From: an uncultured Chloroflexales bacterium | GTDB lineage: Bacteria > Chloroflexota > Chloroflexia > Chloroflexales > Chloroflexaceae | Assembly: GCA_937902315.1 (NCBI GenBank) | Contig: CALGUG010000060.1 | Span: 7,223-71,222, forward strand | Length of the DNA stretch: 64,000 nt | Direction of reading: 5' to 3' | Shown here: one piece after another, positions 1 to 7,944 of the stretch | Layout: every line of letters starts with the position of its first letter | How positions within the stretch are numbered: position 1 is the first letter of the stretch | Position numbers and translations under genes: made by a program | The notes under the pieces: model-generated | What the model saw: only the letters and a program-made list of their open reading frames with translations | Databases searched by the model: none | What the model was told of the DNA's origin: nothing

Positions 1-412
1 CGCGTTGAAGCGACTGAATATGGCTCACTTGTTCTTTGGAGTGTGTACATCCAGATCCGCTTTTTTGTGATACTGTGAAAGGTGGTTCTGCCATAGATCC
101 AGTATAACAAGCGGGCCATCGATCCTCAATAGAGCGAATGCTGCTTTTGCAGACCTTTTTCAAATAGTGAAATTTATTATGTTCTTATCTTAGAATTGTC
201 AAGTAAACGCATACAAACACAAAGGCTGGTTGCATTCCCTTCAACCAGCCTTTGTGCTACGTATAACGTCTCACTAGAGTGCGCTATTGCCTTAGGAGAC
301 AACAAGTTCGATATGTGCGACCTTCACAAGACCACACTATTAGTATAACCGATCCCTATTAACGCAACGAAGCACACCTGTTAAAGCCTGTTTAAGCCCG
401 ATCTGCCTTTGC
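1..412. other. Gene-free window edge
   Basis: I find no credible coding sequence here. The stretch is AT-rich and holds one clear hairpin (218-256), described separately. It lies downstream of the minus-strand oxidoreductase that ends at 413, so it is probably that gene's 3' region. Confidence 0.5.
218..256. terminator. Stem-loop, probable terminator
   Basis: A perfect 15-bp inverted repeat (218-232 paired with 242-256) has a 9-nt loop. Read on the minus strand it is followed by a moderately T-rich tail, so it could end the transcript of the minus-strand oxidoreductase at 413-1267. It could equally end an upstream plus-strand gene outside the window. Confidence 0.5.
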
Positions 413-1267
413 TTAATGCGAACGAGAGCGAGGCGGGCCTTGCTGAATACGTTGCAAGAGCGCCTTTGGATCACTCTCGCCCCAACGCGACTCAAGCCAC
501 CAAGTTAACCCTGCCTCGCCCAGCGGCGCCACTTGAGCGACGGCCACATCGAGATCATCGCCGGGGGTCTCGCCCTCAGCGACGATTGCATAGCCTTCAG
601 CGCTGCCCCGCGCTGCGATCACGGCCTCGCGCAAAGCCCGTACATCATCAGCATCGAGCGGCTGCGGCGCGCCATCGACCATCTTCTGCGGCACAATCCC
701 ATCCCAAGCCAGCGCACGCCGCATCGACTTGGGCCGCCCCAATACACCCACCACCCAAATCGGAATACGCGGCTGCTGTACAGTCGTCGGCAGCAGCTTC
801 ATGCCATCGACGCGATAGTGTTTGCCTGCGAAGTTGACCCGTTCGCCCCGCCACAAACCATCGATGATCGTCAAGCTCTCGTCGAGCAACTCAGCTCGCG
901 TGCGCAGATCCAAAGGCTCGCCAACTTTATAAAAGCCAACATCATCCTTAGCCGCGCCCAGGCCGACCGCAAAAATCATGCGCCCATGAGAGATCTCATC
1001 GACGGTCATCGCCTCGCGCGCCAGCTTCCACGGGCGACGGCGCGGCACAGCCGTCACCATCAGCCCCAACTTGATCCGAGAAGTTGTCACTGCCAGCGCG
1101 CCCAACTGCACCCACGGATCATAGCTATCGCTGCTTGGGTACTCAGGCGTCTCGATCGCGATACAGTCGGGAATAAAGAAGGCGTCCCAGCCCGCCTCTT
1201 CGGCGACTTGTGCCCGTTCAATCAGCGTGCGAGTATCGGCATTGGGGCTCACGAATCCATAACGCAT
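413..1267 (-). CDS. LLM-class flavin/F420-dependent oxidoreductase
   Basis: This 284-aa protein belongs to the luciferase-like monooxygenase superfamily, a TIM-barrel fold that uses FMN or F420. The N-terminus MRYGFVSPNAD and the following AEEAGWDAFFIPD strand-helix are typical, as is GHRR-like RRRPWKLAREAMTVDEISHGR in the middle, a region that contacts the flavin phosphate. It is a paralogue of the next gene upstream (1659-2471), with the same order of motifs (SRIKLG, RRRPWKLA, PIWVVG, MRRALxxDGI). The substrate cannot be told. A Ddn-type F420 protein elsewhere in the window makes F420 the more likely cofactor, by inference. The two paralogues are separated by 391 bp containing a dispersed repeat, so they may be transcribed separately. 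Confidence 0.88.
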   Translation of the reverse strand: MRYGFVSPNADTRTLIERAQVAEEAGWDAFFIPDCIAIETPEYPSSDSYDPWVQLGALAVTTSRIKLGLMVTAVPRRRPWKLAREAMTVDEISHGRMIFAVGLGAAKDDVGFYKVGEPLDLRTRAELLDESLTIIDGLWRGERVNFAGKHYRVDGMKLLPTTVQQPRIPIWVVGVLGRPKSMRRALAWDGIVPQKMVDGAPQPLDADDVRALREAVIAARGSAEGYAIVAEGETPGDDLDVAVAQVAPLGEAGLTWWLESRWGESDPKALLQRIQQGPPRSRSH

Positions 1268-1325
1268 TTTCGCCTCTTCCCTTCTTTATCAAAGCTGATC
1301 CTCAATCCGCTCGCTTATTTCAATG

Positions 1326-1386
1326 CTCTGGCGGTAAGATCTCTTCCTTCCATGCATTCCCGAGCGCGTCCGCCTACGGCTATCAA
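1326..1386 (+). repeat. Dispersed repeat family 1, solo end
   Basis: This copy has the 21-bp core at 1366-1386 (GCGTCCGCCTACGGCTA...) preceded by the usual outer arm (TGGCGGTAAGATCTCT, then CTTCCATGC). It lies in the gap between the two oxidoreductase genes. No inverted partner core is seen downstream before the next gene. Confidence 0.8.
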
Positions 1387-1658
1387 CTTCCCGCCCATAC
1401 AAAGGTGTGGTATCTGCCTGCGAAGCGCGACTGCTCAATACGAAACAAAGCGAAGCTCGTCTGATCTATTCAACACAGCGCAACGCTTCGCTTGAAGCAA
1501 GCACGTATCCCTCTCTGTCCGCCGACTGTGTGAGAACTTGCGCCGCTGCCCAAGCTCCCACACAGCGCCTTCCTTCCCTAAAGCTCGCCGTTTTTATCAA
1601 CGAGCCTACTGTTTAAAGCATCGTCCCCTAAACAAGACCAAATGCTGTCGCTTTGCGC

Positions 1659-2471
1659 TTAGTCAATACGCGGCGGCCCCTGAAGAATGCGCTGCCGCAT
1701 ACCTTCGATACCACCTTGCGCACGCGGTCCGTCCCATACATTCTCGATCCACCAGTTTATGCCGCCATCGGCCCAAGCCTTCACAAGGCGGGCCGCCTCT
1801 TGAGGGTCATCGCCGGGAGTAGATCCTTCCATCACGATTGCGTAGCCATCGAGCGCGCGCTGCGTTGCCAAAAACTCGCTGATCTCAGGCATATCGCTCG
1901 GCTCAATGGTTCGATCGGTGCGATAAGGTAAGATTCCATCGCAACGCAGCGCGCGCCGCATCGACTTCATATATGGCCAAGCCCCCACCACCCAAATCGG
2001 CACGCGCGGCTGTTGGATCGGCTTTGGCGCAAATTGCACGTTCTCAAGCTTGTAATGCTTACCTTGAAAGCTAAATGGCTCACCGCTCCATAAACCGTCG
2101 AGAATCGCTAGACCTTCATCTAATAACTCGGCGCGCACCCGTCGATCGGTCTCTTCACCAAACTTTGCAAAACCTGTTTCGGGCGCACCCAAACCTACTG
2201 GCAAAATCACGCGCCCGCCCGAGAGACGATCGAGGGTTGCGACTTCTTGAGCAAGCTTCCATGGTCGTCGTCGTGAGATCGGCGTTAGCATTGGGCCAAG
2301 TTTGATTCGAGTTGTGCGCGCTGCAATCGCTGCTAGCGTCACCCACGCATCGTTATAGGCGATACCATCCCAAACAAACACAGCATCCCAGCCTGCTTGT
2401 TCTGCCTCGCATGCCAAAGCCAACACGTCCTGCGGTTCTTCCTCATACGACAAAGTGACAGCGTACTGCAT
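1659..2471 (-). CDS. LLM-class flavin/F420-dependent oxidoreductase (paralogue)
   Basis: This 270-aa luciferase-like oxidoreductase is closely related to the 413-1267 gene. I place the start at 2471 (MQYAVTLSYEEEP) because AAGGAG at 2480-2485 (read on the minus strand) is well placed before it. An in-frame upstream ATG at 2501 would put that ribosome site inside the gene. Shared motifs are EQAGWDAVFVWD, TRIKLGPM, RRRPWKLAQEVATLDRLSGGR, PIWVVGAW and MRRALRCDGI. Family members oxidise or reduce organic substrates with FMN or F420. The specific reaction is unknown. Tandem paralogues suggest duplication. Confidence 0.88.
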   Translation of the reverse strand: MQYAVTLSYEEEPQDVLALACEAEQAGWDAVFVWDGIAYNDAWVTLAAIAARTTRIKLGPMLTPISRRRPWKLAQEVATLDRLSGGRVILPVGLGAPETGFAKFGEETDRRVRAELLDEGLAILDGLWSGEPFSFQGKHYKLENVQFAPKPIQQPRVPIWVVGAWPYMKSMRRALRCDGILPYRTDRTIEPSDMPEISEFLATQRALDGYAIVMEGSTPGDDPQEAARLVKAWADGGINWWIENVWDGPRAQGGIEGMRQRILQGPPRID

Positions 2472-2664
2472 ACCACGATCTCCTTTTGGAAAGCATGCCA
2501 AATAGCCTCAAAACAAGCCTAGGGGGCTGTTCAGAAGCTCAGGAAAGTCTATTGCGCAATAGATACTAAGGGTAACCCAATTATGTGTCGCTCACATCAG
2601 ACCATAGAATGAGACAAGCTGCCCTTATGGACAGCTTGTGCACACGAGCTATTGAATGTGAGTT

Positions 2665-4047
2665 CTACTTCGGCTCGATTACAAAGATCGGCACCGTGCT
2701 GCCTCCGCCTGCCGTAACGTTCAACAAAGCGCCCGTCGCCAAGCGACACAATCCGCCGACCACCTGATTGCCAAACAGAAACGGATCAGTATCGACCAAA
2801 CGCTGCCCGATCTCAAGTCGCTCGTTGAAGAGATAAGGATAATCTTCGTAGGCCACTGTGACACGCTCCTGAATCACATAATGATCCTTGAGCGCTTCAC
2901 TCAGGGCTGCATCCCATGCATCGGGCGTGCTCTCCCAACCAACCGTAATGCCATGACCGCCGTAGTCATCGTTCGGCTTTAAAATCAGGCGCTCGCGATT
3001 GGCCCGCGCAAACTGCAACAGATCGATTCGCTCGCCCTGATAGCTGGTTTCAGTCTTCTCAAGCAGGCGCGTCCAAGGCACATGCTTCGCGATCGCCTCG
3101 CGCTGCTCGGCTGTAAACAGACTAGCACAACGTTCGTCGCTCAACAGCGCGAAGATGCTCTTCTTGTGCAGCAATTTAGCGCGGAAATTATTCACCAACG
3201 CGATCGCACCAGCGGAATAGGCCTGTACCAAGGGGTGAGCTAAGACCTGATCGCCATAGTGCTGCAGAAATTCACTGGTCAAAATACGCTTATAGACAAT
3301 CGTAATCGGCAGAGGTTTATTGGTCGCTACACTCGAAGCATAGAGTTTACCATCACGATAGGTCAGGTCATCTGGGGTGCAAACAATGGTCGGCAAGCCT
3401 TGCTCTTCAAAATAGACTCGAAACAGTTCAAACTCATGGGCGGTCGGCAGGCCGTGCCAATCAACAATCGCGACGTGCGGCTCGTCGTTGTTGCCAACCG
3501 AATGCCAAGCATCTAGCAGCGTCTCGTGCATTTTGTGACGGGCTGGCAAGATATCGACCCGATAGCGTTCCTGAAAGTCGCGCATCACTGGCAGAGCAAG
3601 AAAAGCCTCCGATAACAGATCCTCATAGGCGATCGCAGCGGGGCTTTCGGCGTTATATTCGACGAATTGCAGCGATGAGCCATCGAGAGTCATAAAAGTG
3701 TCCATACGCGAATGGATCGAGGGGTCTTCGTAGCCCGGTTCCATCGCGATCAGGGCTTCTTCGTGAGGGGTCAAGGCCAAATAGCGCCGCAACGAAGCGG
3801 CATGGGCCGTCGTACGTAATACTTCGTCAGCTAGACGCCGCGTAGCATCGGCGACCAAAGCGCACGCCTTGGCGAGATCGGCATATTGTTCGGCGCTAAT
3901 AAAACGAGGACGCAATACATTCGCTAATGGACGCTCGCCAAAAAAGAGTTGGCGCTGCTGCATCTCTTTGCTTAAAACCGCTTGCGATTCCTGCGCTCGG
4001 GCATCATCAAGCAAGCTATGATAGTGGGCAATCGCTTCCTCAAGCAT
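2665..4047 (-). CDS. Circularly permuted ATP-grasp family protein
   Basis: This 460-aa protein has the look of the circularly permuted ATP-grasp family. The segment LILKPNDDYGGHGITVGWE supplies the ATP-grasp lysine and glycine-rich loop, and YVIQERV follows as in ATP-grasp strands. The N-terminal half contains HSRMDTFM and VEYNAESPAAIAYED. The C-terminus (GGLCRLATGALLNVTAGGGSTVPIFVIEPK) matches the closing strand with metal-binding Asn and Gly residues. Such enzymes form amide or peptide bonds from a carboxyl-phosphate. The substrates are unknown. A second, differently built ATP-grasp gene lies upstream (4238-5248) behind its own terminator, so the pair may act on one small-peptide product, which is inference. 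Confidence 0.82.
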   Translation of the reverse strand: MLEEAIAHYHSLLDDARAQESQAVLSKEMQQRQLFFGERPLANVLRPRFISAEQYADLAKACALVADATRRLADEVLRTTAHAASLRRYLALTPHEEALIAMEPGYEDPSIHSRMDTFMTLDGSSLQFVEYNAESPAAIAYEDLLSEAFLALPVMRDFQERYRVDILPARHKMHETLLDAWHSVGNNDEPHVAIVDWHGLPTAHEFELFRVYFEEQGLPTIVCTPDDLTYRDGKLYASSVATNKPLPITIVYKRILTSEFLQHYGDQVLAHPLVQAYSAGAIALVNNFRAKLLHKKSIFALLSDERCASLFTAEQREAIAKHVPWTRLLEKTETSYQGERIDLLQFARANRERLILKPNDDYGGHGITVGWESTPDAWDAALSEALKDHYVIQERVTVAYEDYPYLFNERLEIGQRLVDTDPFLFGNQVVGGLCRLATGALLNVTAGGGSTVPIFVIEPK

Positions 4048-4093
4048 AGCAACCCCTTTCTACACCAAGCCAGCACAGCCCTCTAATGCGAAA

Positions 4094-4138
4094 AGGCTGT
4101 CTTCCCAATCCACTGCATAGCCGGATTGAGAAGACAGC
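4094..4138 (-). terminator. Terminator after the second ATP-grasp gene
   Basis: A 16-bp near-perfect stem (4096-4111 with 4123-4138) is followed on the minus strand by CCTTTT. It ends the 4238-5248 transcript before the next minus-strand gene, so the two ATP-grasp genes have at least partly separate transcription. Confidence 0.7.
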
Positions 4139-4237
4139 TGATCATATACCCAGCTTCGCTCCTAGCGATCATAACCAACTGTAGGTTTTGTTTGTAAACG
4201 CCAGATCGCGGCCTCGTATAAAGCCGTAATACGCTTA

Positions 4238-5248
4238 CTATTCAGCAACTGCTTTTGCTATAGATTTCGGAATACGCTTACGAGCGGGTTTCTTCTTAGC
4301 TGCACGCTTGACACTCGGATACCAATACATCGCTTCTTGTTGAGCGCGGCTGCCACTCTTGGCTAGTTCGATGGCGAAATCAGCCATGTGTTTCACCACC
4401 CAATCGAAATACTCTTGCTTGAGCGAATAGAGGTCAAAATCGGGGGCTGGATTGGTGAAGTCGATAGCGTAGGGCACGCCATCTTTGATCGCGAACTCGA
4501 CACTATTCATATCATAGCCGAGCGCTTCACAGATCTTGAGGCAGTCATCTGTAATTTGCTCACGCAATTCGTCGCTTAAATAGCCCTCTTCAATCGGGAA
4601 GTAGCGATCGGGCCAAGGGGCGCTTACATCAAAACGAGTGATCAAGACATGTTGACGTCCCACCACCACACAACGAACGTACTTCTCCCATGCAATGAAC
4701 TCTTGCAGGATCATACATTCGGTGCCGGTTTCGTTATAGGCTTTCCATAGCTCTTCCATTGAAGAGAGCTTATAGACGTGCTTGAGTCCACCGCCTGAAT
4801 GCGGCTTCAAGATCACCGGGAAGCCTCCAACGGCCTCAACATGCTGCTGCCAAGGGATGGGATACTCTAAGTTCCGCAACGACTCTGTTACAACGCCGTC
4901 GATATAACTATGAGACGGAAGCGCTACAGTGCGCGGGTGCGCGATTCCCAGACGCGATGCTAAACCAGCTGCAAAAAACTTGTCGTCGGCAGCTGACCAG
5001 TTAAAGGGGTTGTTGATGACGGTGGTACCAGTGAGGACAGCGTTGCGCAGAAAGGCTCGGTAGTAGGGTATTTCGTGGGAGATACGGTCGATTAAGACAT
5101 CATAGCCGCTCTCGCTCGCCATCATCGTTCCACCCAGCTTGACGAATTCAGCAACGACGCCATCGTCACGCCCATTCACTTCATCTATGAATGCCTGGGG
5201 CCATGTGGACTCGCGCCCAACGATGAGACCGATTTTTTTGACACTCAC
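4238..5248 (-). CDS. ATP-grasp ligase (RimK/D-Ala-D-Ala ligase-like)
   Basis: This 336-aa protein has a classical ATP-grasp order. An N-terminal Rossmann-like part (KKIGLIVGRESTWPQAF) is followed by VINNPFNWSAADDKFFAAGLASRLGIAHPRT, which resembles the entry to RimK-like ligases. Next come GGFPVILKPHSGGGLKHVYKL (ATP-binding Lys and glycine loop), ECMILQEFI, and NSVEFAIKDGVPYAIDFTNPAPDFD with the metal-binding E and N. A Lys/Arg-rich tail (AAKKKPARKRIPKS) ends the protein. It is expected to activate a carboxylate as acyl-phosphate and ligate an amine. The substrate is unknown. Its promoter region carries a 13-bp inverted repeat. Confidence 0.85.
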   Translation of the reverse strand: MSVKKIGLIVGRESTWPQAFIDEVNGRDDGVVAEFVKLGGTMMASESGYDVLIDRISHEIPYYRAFLRNAVLTGTTVINNPFNWSAADDKFFAAGLASRLGIAHPRTVALPSHSYIDGVVTESLRNLEYPIPWQQHVEAVGGFPVILKPHSGGGLKHVYKLSSMEELWKAYNETGTECMILQEFIAWEKYVRCVVVGRQHVLITRFDVSAPWPDRYFPIEEGYLSDELREQITDDCLKICEALGYDMNSVEFAIKDGVPYAIDFTNPAPDFDLYSLKQEYFDWVVKHMADFAIELAKSGSRAQQEAMYWYPSVKRAAKKKPARKRIPKSIAKAVAE

Positions 5249-5315
5249 GCGCTTTCTCCATGCTCAAAACACGATGTTCGATCACTAGGATGTAGCGTGC
5301 AATGGGTATATAAGG

Positions 5316-5324
5316 ATTGTACCA
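5316..5324 (-). promoter_or_regulatory. Extended -10 promoter for the ATP-grasp gene
   Basis: Read on the minus strand this is TGGTACAAT, an extended -10 element, about 70 bp upstream of the ATP-grasp start at 5248. I see no good -35 match, as expected for an extended -10 promoter. Confidence 0.5.
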
Positions 5325-5372
5325 TACTCTGCTTTGCCTACCAAAAGCTATTGCAAATCGCAAAGCAGAGTA
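5325..5372. promoter_or_regulatory. 13-bp inverted repeat, possible operator
   Basis: TACTCTGCTTTGC (5325-5337) is perfectly inverted at 5360-5372 with a 22-nt spacer. One arm directly abuts the extended -10 of the minus-strand ATP-grasp gene and covers its spacer. This position suits a repressor operator, though it could also be a hairpin in a divergent leader. Confidence 0.45.
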
Positions 5373-5596
5373 CGATGTAATTCTCATGCTTTAGAGGGGC
5401 CGACTTTATCGCACAGGAGCTCTTGTCTTATACAATTTTGGCACAAAGAGCTATACAGGCCGCTTAGATTGGCTCTGCTGCGACCCTTTGAAATGAAAAG
5501 AGGCCATCGAGAGGAGGGTGGTCAAAGGTGTCACCACCAAAATAGGCGGGCCTAATCGTTTCGCGCACTTTACAAGAATCACGCCACAATCCTTGA

Positions 5597-5624
5597 TTGA
5601 CTCAGTCTGTAACTATGGTATATT
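5597..5624 (+). promoter_or_regulatory. Promoter for the Gfo/Idh/MocA gene
   Basis: TTGACT (5597-5602), a 16-nt spacer and TATATT (5619-5624) form a sigma-70 type promoter about 44 bp upstream of the ATG at 5668. It lies in the 419-bp divergent gap between the ATP-grasp gene and the sugar-acid cluster. I see nothing else coding in that gap. Confidence 0.55.
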
Positions 5625-5667
5625 TGCCGCGATCCACCCCATACCCCCGATGCAAAGGAGCATAGCT

Positions 5668-6669
5668 ATGTTTGGTGTAGGTATTATTGGCGGAGGCCGT
5701 GTTTGTCACGGACACGCAAAAGCGCTAGCAGCCACCAATGGTTTGTTCGCCCTGAGAGCCATCGCCGACATCGATCAAAGTCGTGCCGATTCGCTCGCCG
5801 CCCAATACGACTGCGACGGATACACCGACTACCACAAGTTACTCGAACGCCCCGACATCGACATCGTTACCATCGCGCTCCCCAATCACTTACACGCCCA
5901 AGCAGCTATCGATGCAGCCCGCGCAGGCAAACATGTATTTGTCGAAAAGCCCATGGCCCTGACCCTCGAAGAGTGCGACGCTATGAGCGAAGCCGCTCAG
6001 GCCGCCAAGATCAAGATGATGGTCGGTCATACTCAACACTTCTTCGCTGTGAACCGCAAAGCCCACGAGATCATTTCGAGCGGCGGTATCGGCGAACTCA
6101 GTTTTATGACAGACACCTGGTACAAACCCTTTGGACTTGAGTTGCGTCTGCCTTGGTTCCTCGACCGCGCCTACGGTGGTGGTATGTGGCAGATGAACGG
6201 TGCCCACATGGTCGACCGAATGATCTGGTTCTCAAACAGTCCGGTTGTGGCGGTCAAAGCCTCGATCAACAACAAGCTGATTAAACAAGCCAGCGACGAT
6301 TCTTCGATTGTGATGCTTCAACATGCCAACGGCCTGCATTCAACCATCGCCCACGCAGGCTATCGGGTCGGCGACGAACGCTGGAACGGCGAATTCATCG
6401 GCACAGAAGGCATGCTGAAGCTGGCGACTTTTGCGCCCAACGCCGGTCTCTGGATCGCACGCAGCGACCACTATGAAGAGGTGGCCTACGAGCCAAACAA
6501 CCCATTTGCGCTCGAATTCGAACTTTTCGCCGAGGCCATCCGTAACAATAGCGAAGAACCTATTACGCCGCGTTACGCGCGCCATATCGTCGCAGTGCTC
6601 TTGGCCGCCGAAGAATCAGCTCGCACCGGGCGCGAAGTGATTCTCTCTGAACGCGACACACAAATGTAG
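5668..6669 (+). CDS. Gfo/Idh/MocA family oxidoreductase
   Basis: This 333-aa NAD(P)-dependent dehydrogenase begins with the Rossmann motif GVGIIGGGRVCHGHA. The family signature EKPMALTLEEC follows, where the Lys is catalytic in this superfamily. The C-terminal half carries GGGMWQMNGAHMVDRMIW, a region that supplies the catalytic His. Start: AAAGGAG at 5654-5660 sits 7 nt before the ATG at 5668. The upstream in-frame ATG at 5650 would include the ribosome site. It leads a plus-strand set with a second dehydrogenase, an amidase and a glucarate-dehydratase-like enzyme, suggesting sugar-acid, polyol or amino-sugar catabolism. The exact substrate cannot be told. Confidence 0.88.
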   Translation: MFGVGIIGGGRVCHGHAKALAATNGLFALRAIADIDQSRADSLAAQYDCDGYTDYHKLLERPDIDIVTIALPNHLHAQAAIDAARAGKHVFVEKPMALTLEECDAMSEAAQAAKIKMMVGHTQHFFAVNRKAHEIISSGGIGELSFMTDTWYKPFGLELRLPWFLDRAYGGGMWQMNGAHMVDRMIWFSNSPVVAVKASINNKLIKQASDDSSIVMLQHANGLHSTIAHAGYRVGDERWNGEFIGTEGMLKLATFAPNAGLWIARSDHYEEVAYEPNNPFALEFELFAEAIRNNSEEPITPRYARHIVAVLLAAEESARTGREVILSERDTQM

Positions 6670-6693
6670 CCGTGCTGCACGCCCGCGCAAACA

Positions 6694-6739
6694 GCTTGTG
6701 GATGTGTAGCAGCGCTGCGCAAAGCCCACATCCACAAGC
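6694..6739 (+). other. Intercistronic 13-bp hairpin
   Basis: A perfect 13-bp stem (6694-6706 with 6727-6739) lies between the two dehydrogenase genes and has no T-run. It may stabilise or process the message. It lacks the tail of a terminator. Confidence 0.45.
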
Positions 6740-6802
6740 CCAACTTCCCATGGGCAGCCAAAAGCTTCTCGTTAGCGCACACATAGCAAGAAAGGACAAA
6801 CG

Positions 6803-7858
6803 ATGCCAGATCAACTTGGCTGTGTGCTTATTGGGCCGGGCAACTTCGGGCGGGGTCTGGCCCGCTTGCTTCAAGAAGACCAACGAGTAGACTTTCGAGG
6901 CGTTGTTGCGGCCGAAGCCAGCGAGACCAAAGCCGCCGCAGAGCAGCTTGGCTGTTACGCCTACCCCGATCTACAAAGCGCGCTGAACGATCCCAATATC
7001 GCTGCCGTCTGCATCGCCACTCCAAGCTATACTCACGCTGAACTGACCATCGCAGCCGCCCAAGCAGGCAAGCATGTCTTCGTCGAAAAGCCCATGGCGA
7101 TGACGGTCGCCGAGTGCGATGCGATGATAGCAGCCGCCCAAGCCAACAAGGTCGTGCTGATGGTCGGTCAATTGCAGCGCTTCTTTCCGCTCTTGGCAAC
7201 AGCCCGTGAATGTATCCAGTCAGGGCGAATCGGCCAGCCGATCAGCGTATTGATGACTCGCCACGATATGTTGCAGCGCAAGCAGGGCAGTTGGTTACAG
7301 CGGCGCAAACTGGTTGGCGGTCTCTTACATCAAAGTTGCGCCCACGAGCTCGATTGGCTGCGCTATACCTTCGGCGATGTGAAAGAAGTCTTTGCGAGCG
7401 CCGCCTGCAAACCGATCCAAGCTGGCCTCGACTTCCCCGATGCCGCCGAAATCAACCTACGTTTCAGCAGCGGTTGCATCGGCACGCTCAGCGCCTGTAT
7501 GACCAGCTTTATCGAACAGCATAACGCCGTCGTGCATGCCAGCGAGGGCAGCTTGCGCCTCGATCTGCGCCTAGGCAGCTTCAGTTGGCAAAATAACATA
7601 GGCGAAGGCGAAACGCTTATTCACGATGACTACGAGCGCGGCAACGGACACCGGGTCGCGTTTCGCCATGAGCTACAGGCATTTGTCGATGCAGCGCTTA
7701 GCGGAACAGAAGCGCCCATCCCTGGCCCAGAAGGGCGGGCCACGATCGAGATTATTCAAGCCGCTTTGATCTCAATCGTCGAGCACCAAGCCGTGCAACT
7801 GCCGCTTGCAGCCGATCAATACGAACGACGCGCCTATCTTGAATGGCTGAGCCAATAA
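6803..7858 (+). CDS. Gfo/Idh/MocA family oxidoreductase
   Basis: This 351-aa protein is a second NAD(P)-dependent sugar or polyol dehydrogenase of the same superfamily as its upstream neighbour. It has CVLIGPGNFGRGLARLL as the nucleotide-binding motif and EKPMAMTVAECDAM as the catalytic-lysine signature. QSCAHELDWLRYTFGDV marks the substrate-domain helix with the catalytic His. The start follows AGAAAGGA by a normal distance. The 133-bp gap before it contains a hairpin but no promoter that I can defend, so cotranscription with 5668-6669 is likely. Two such enzymes in a row suggest successive oxidation and reduction of a sugar derivative. Confidence 0.88.
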   Translation: MPDQLGCVLIGPGNFGRGLARLLQEDQRVDFRGVVAAEASETKAAAEQLGCYAYPDLQSALNDPNIAAVCIATPSYTHAELTIAAAQAGKHVFVEKPMAMTVAECDAMIAAAQANKVVLMVGQLQRFFPLLATARECIQSGRIGQPISVLMTRHDMLQRKQGSWLQRRKLVGGLLHQSCAHELDWLRYTFGDVKEVFASAACKPIQAGLDFPDAAEINLRFSSGCIGTLSACMTSFIEQHNAVVHASEGSLRLDLRLGSFSWQNNIGEGETLIHDDYERGNGHRVAFRHELQAFVDAALSGTEAPIPGPEGRATIEIIQAALISIVEHQAVQLPLAADQYERRAYLEWLSQ

Positions 7859-7894
7859 CCTAACACACAGCAACGGTGCTACAGCGCAAAACGG

Positions 7895-7900
7895 TATAAT
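7895..7900 (+). promoter_or_regulatory. -10 element upstream of amidase
   Basis: TATAAT sits 44 bp before the GTG start at 7945. The -35 region is weak. It would give the amidase and downstream gene an internal start in the cluster. Confidence 0.45.
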
Positions 7901-7944
7901 GTGCTTATGCTTGTTTTTCTATAAGCTCATCATGGTGATTACAG

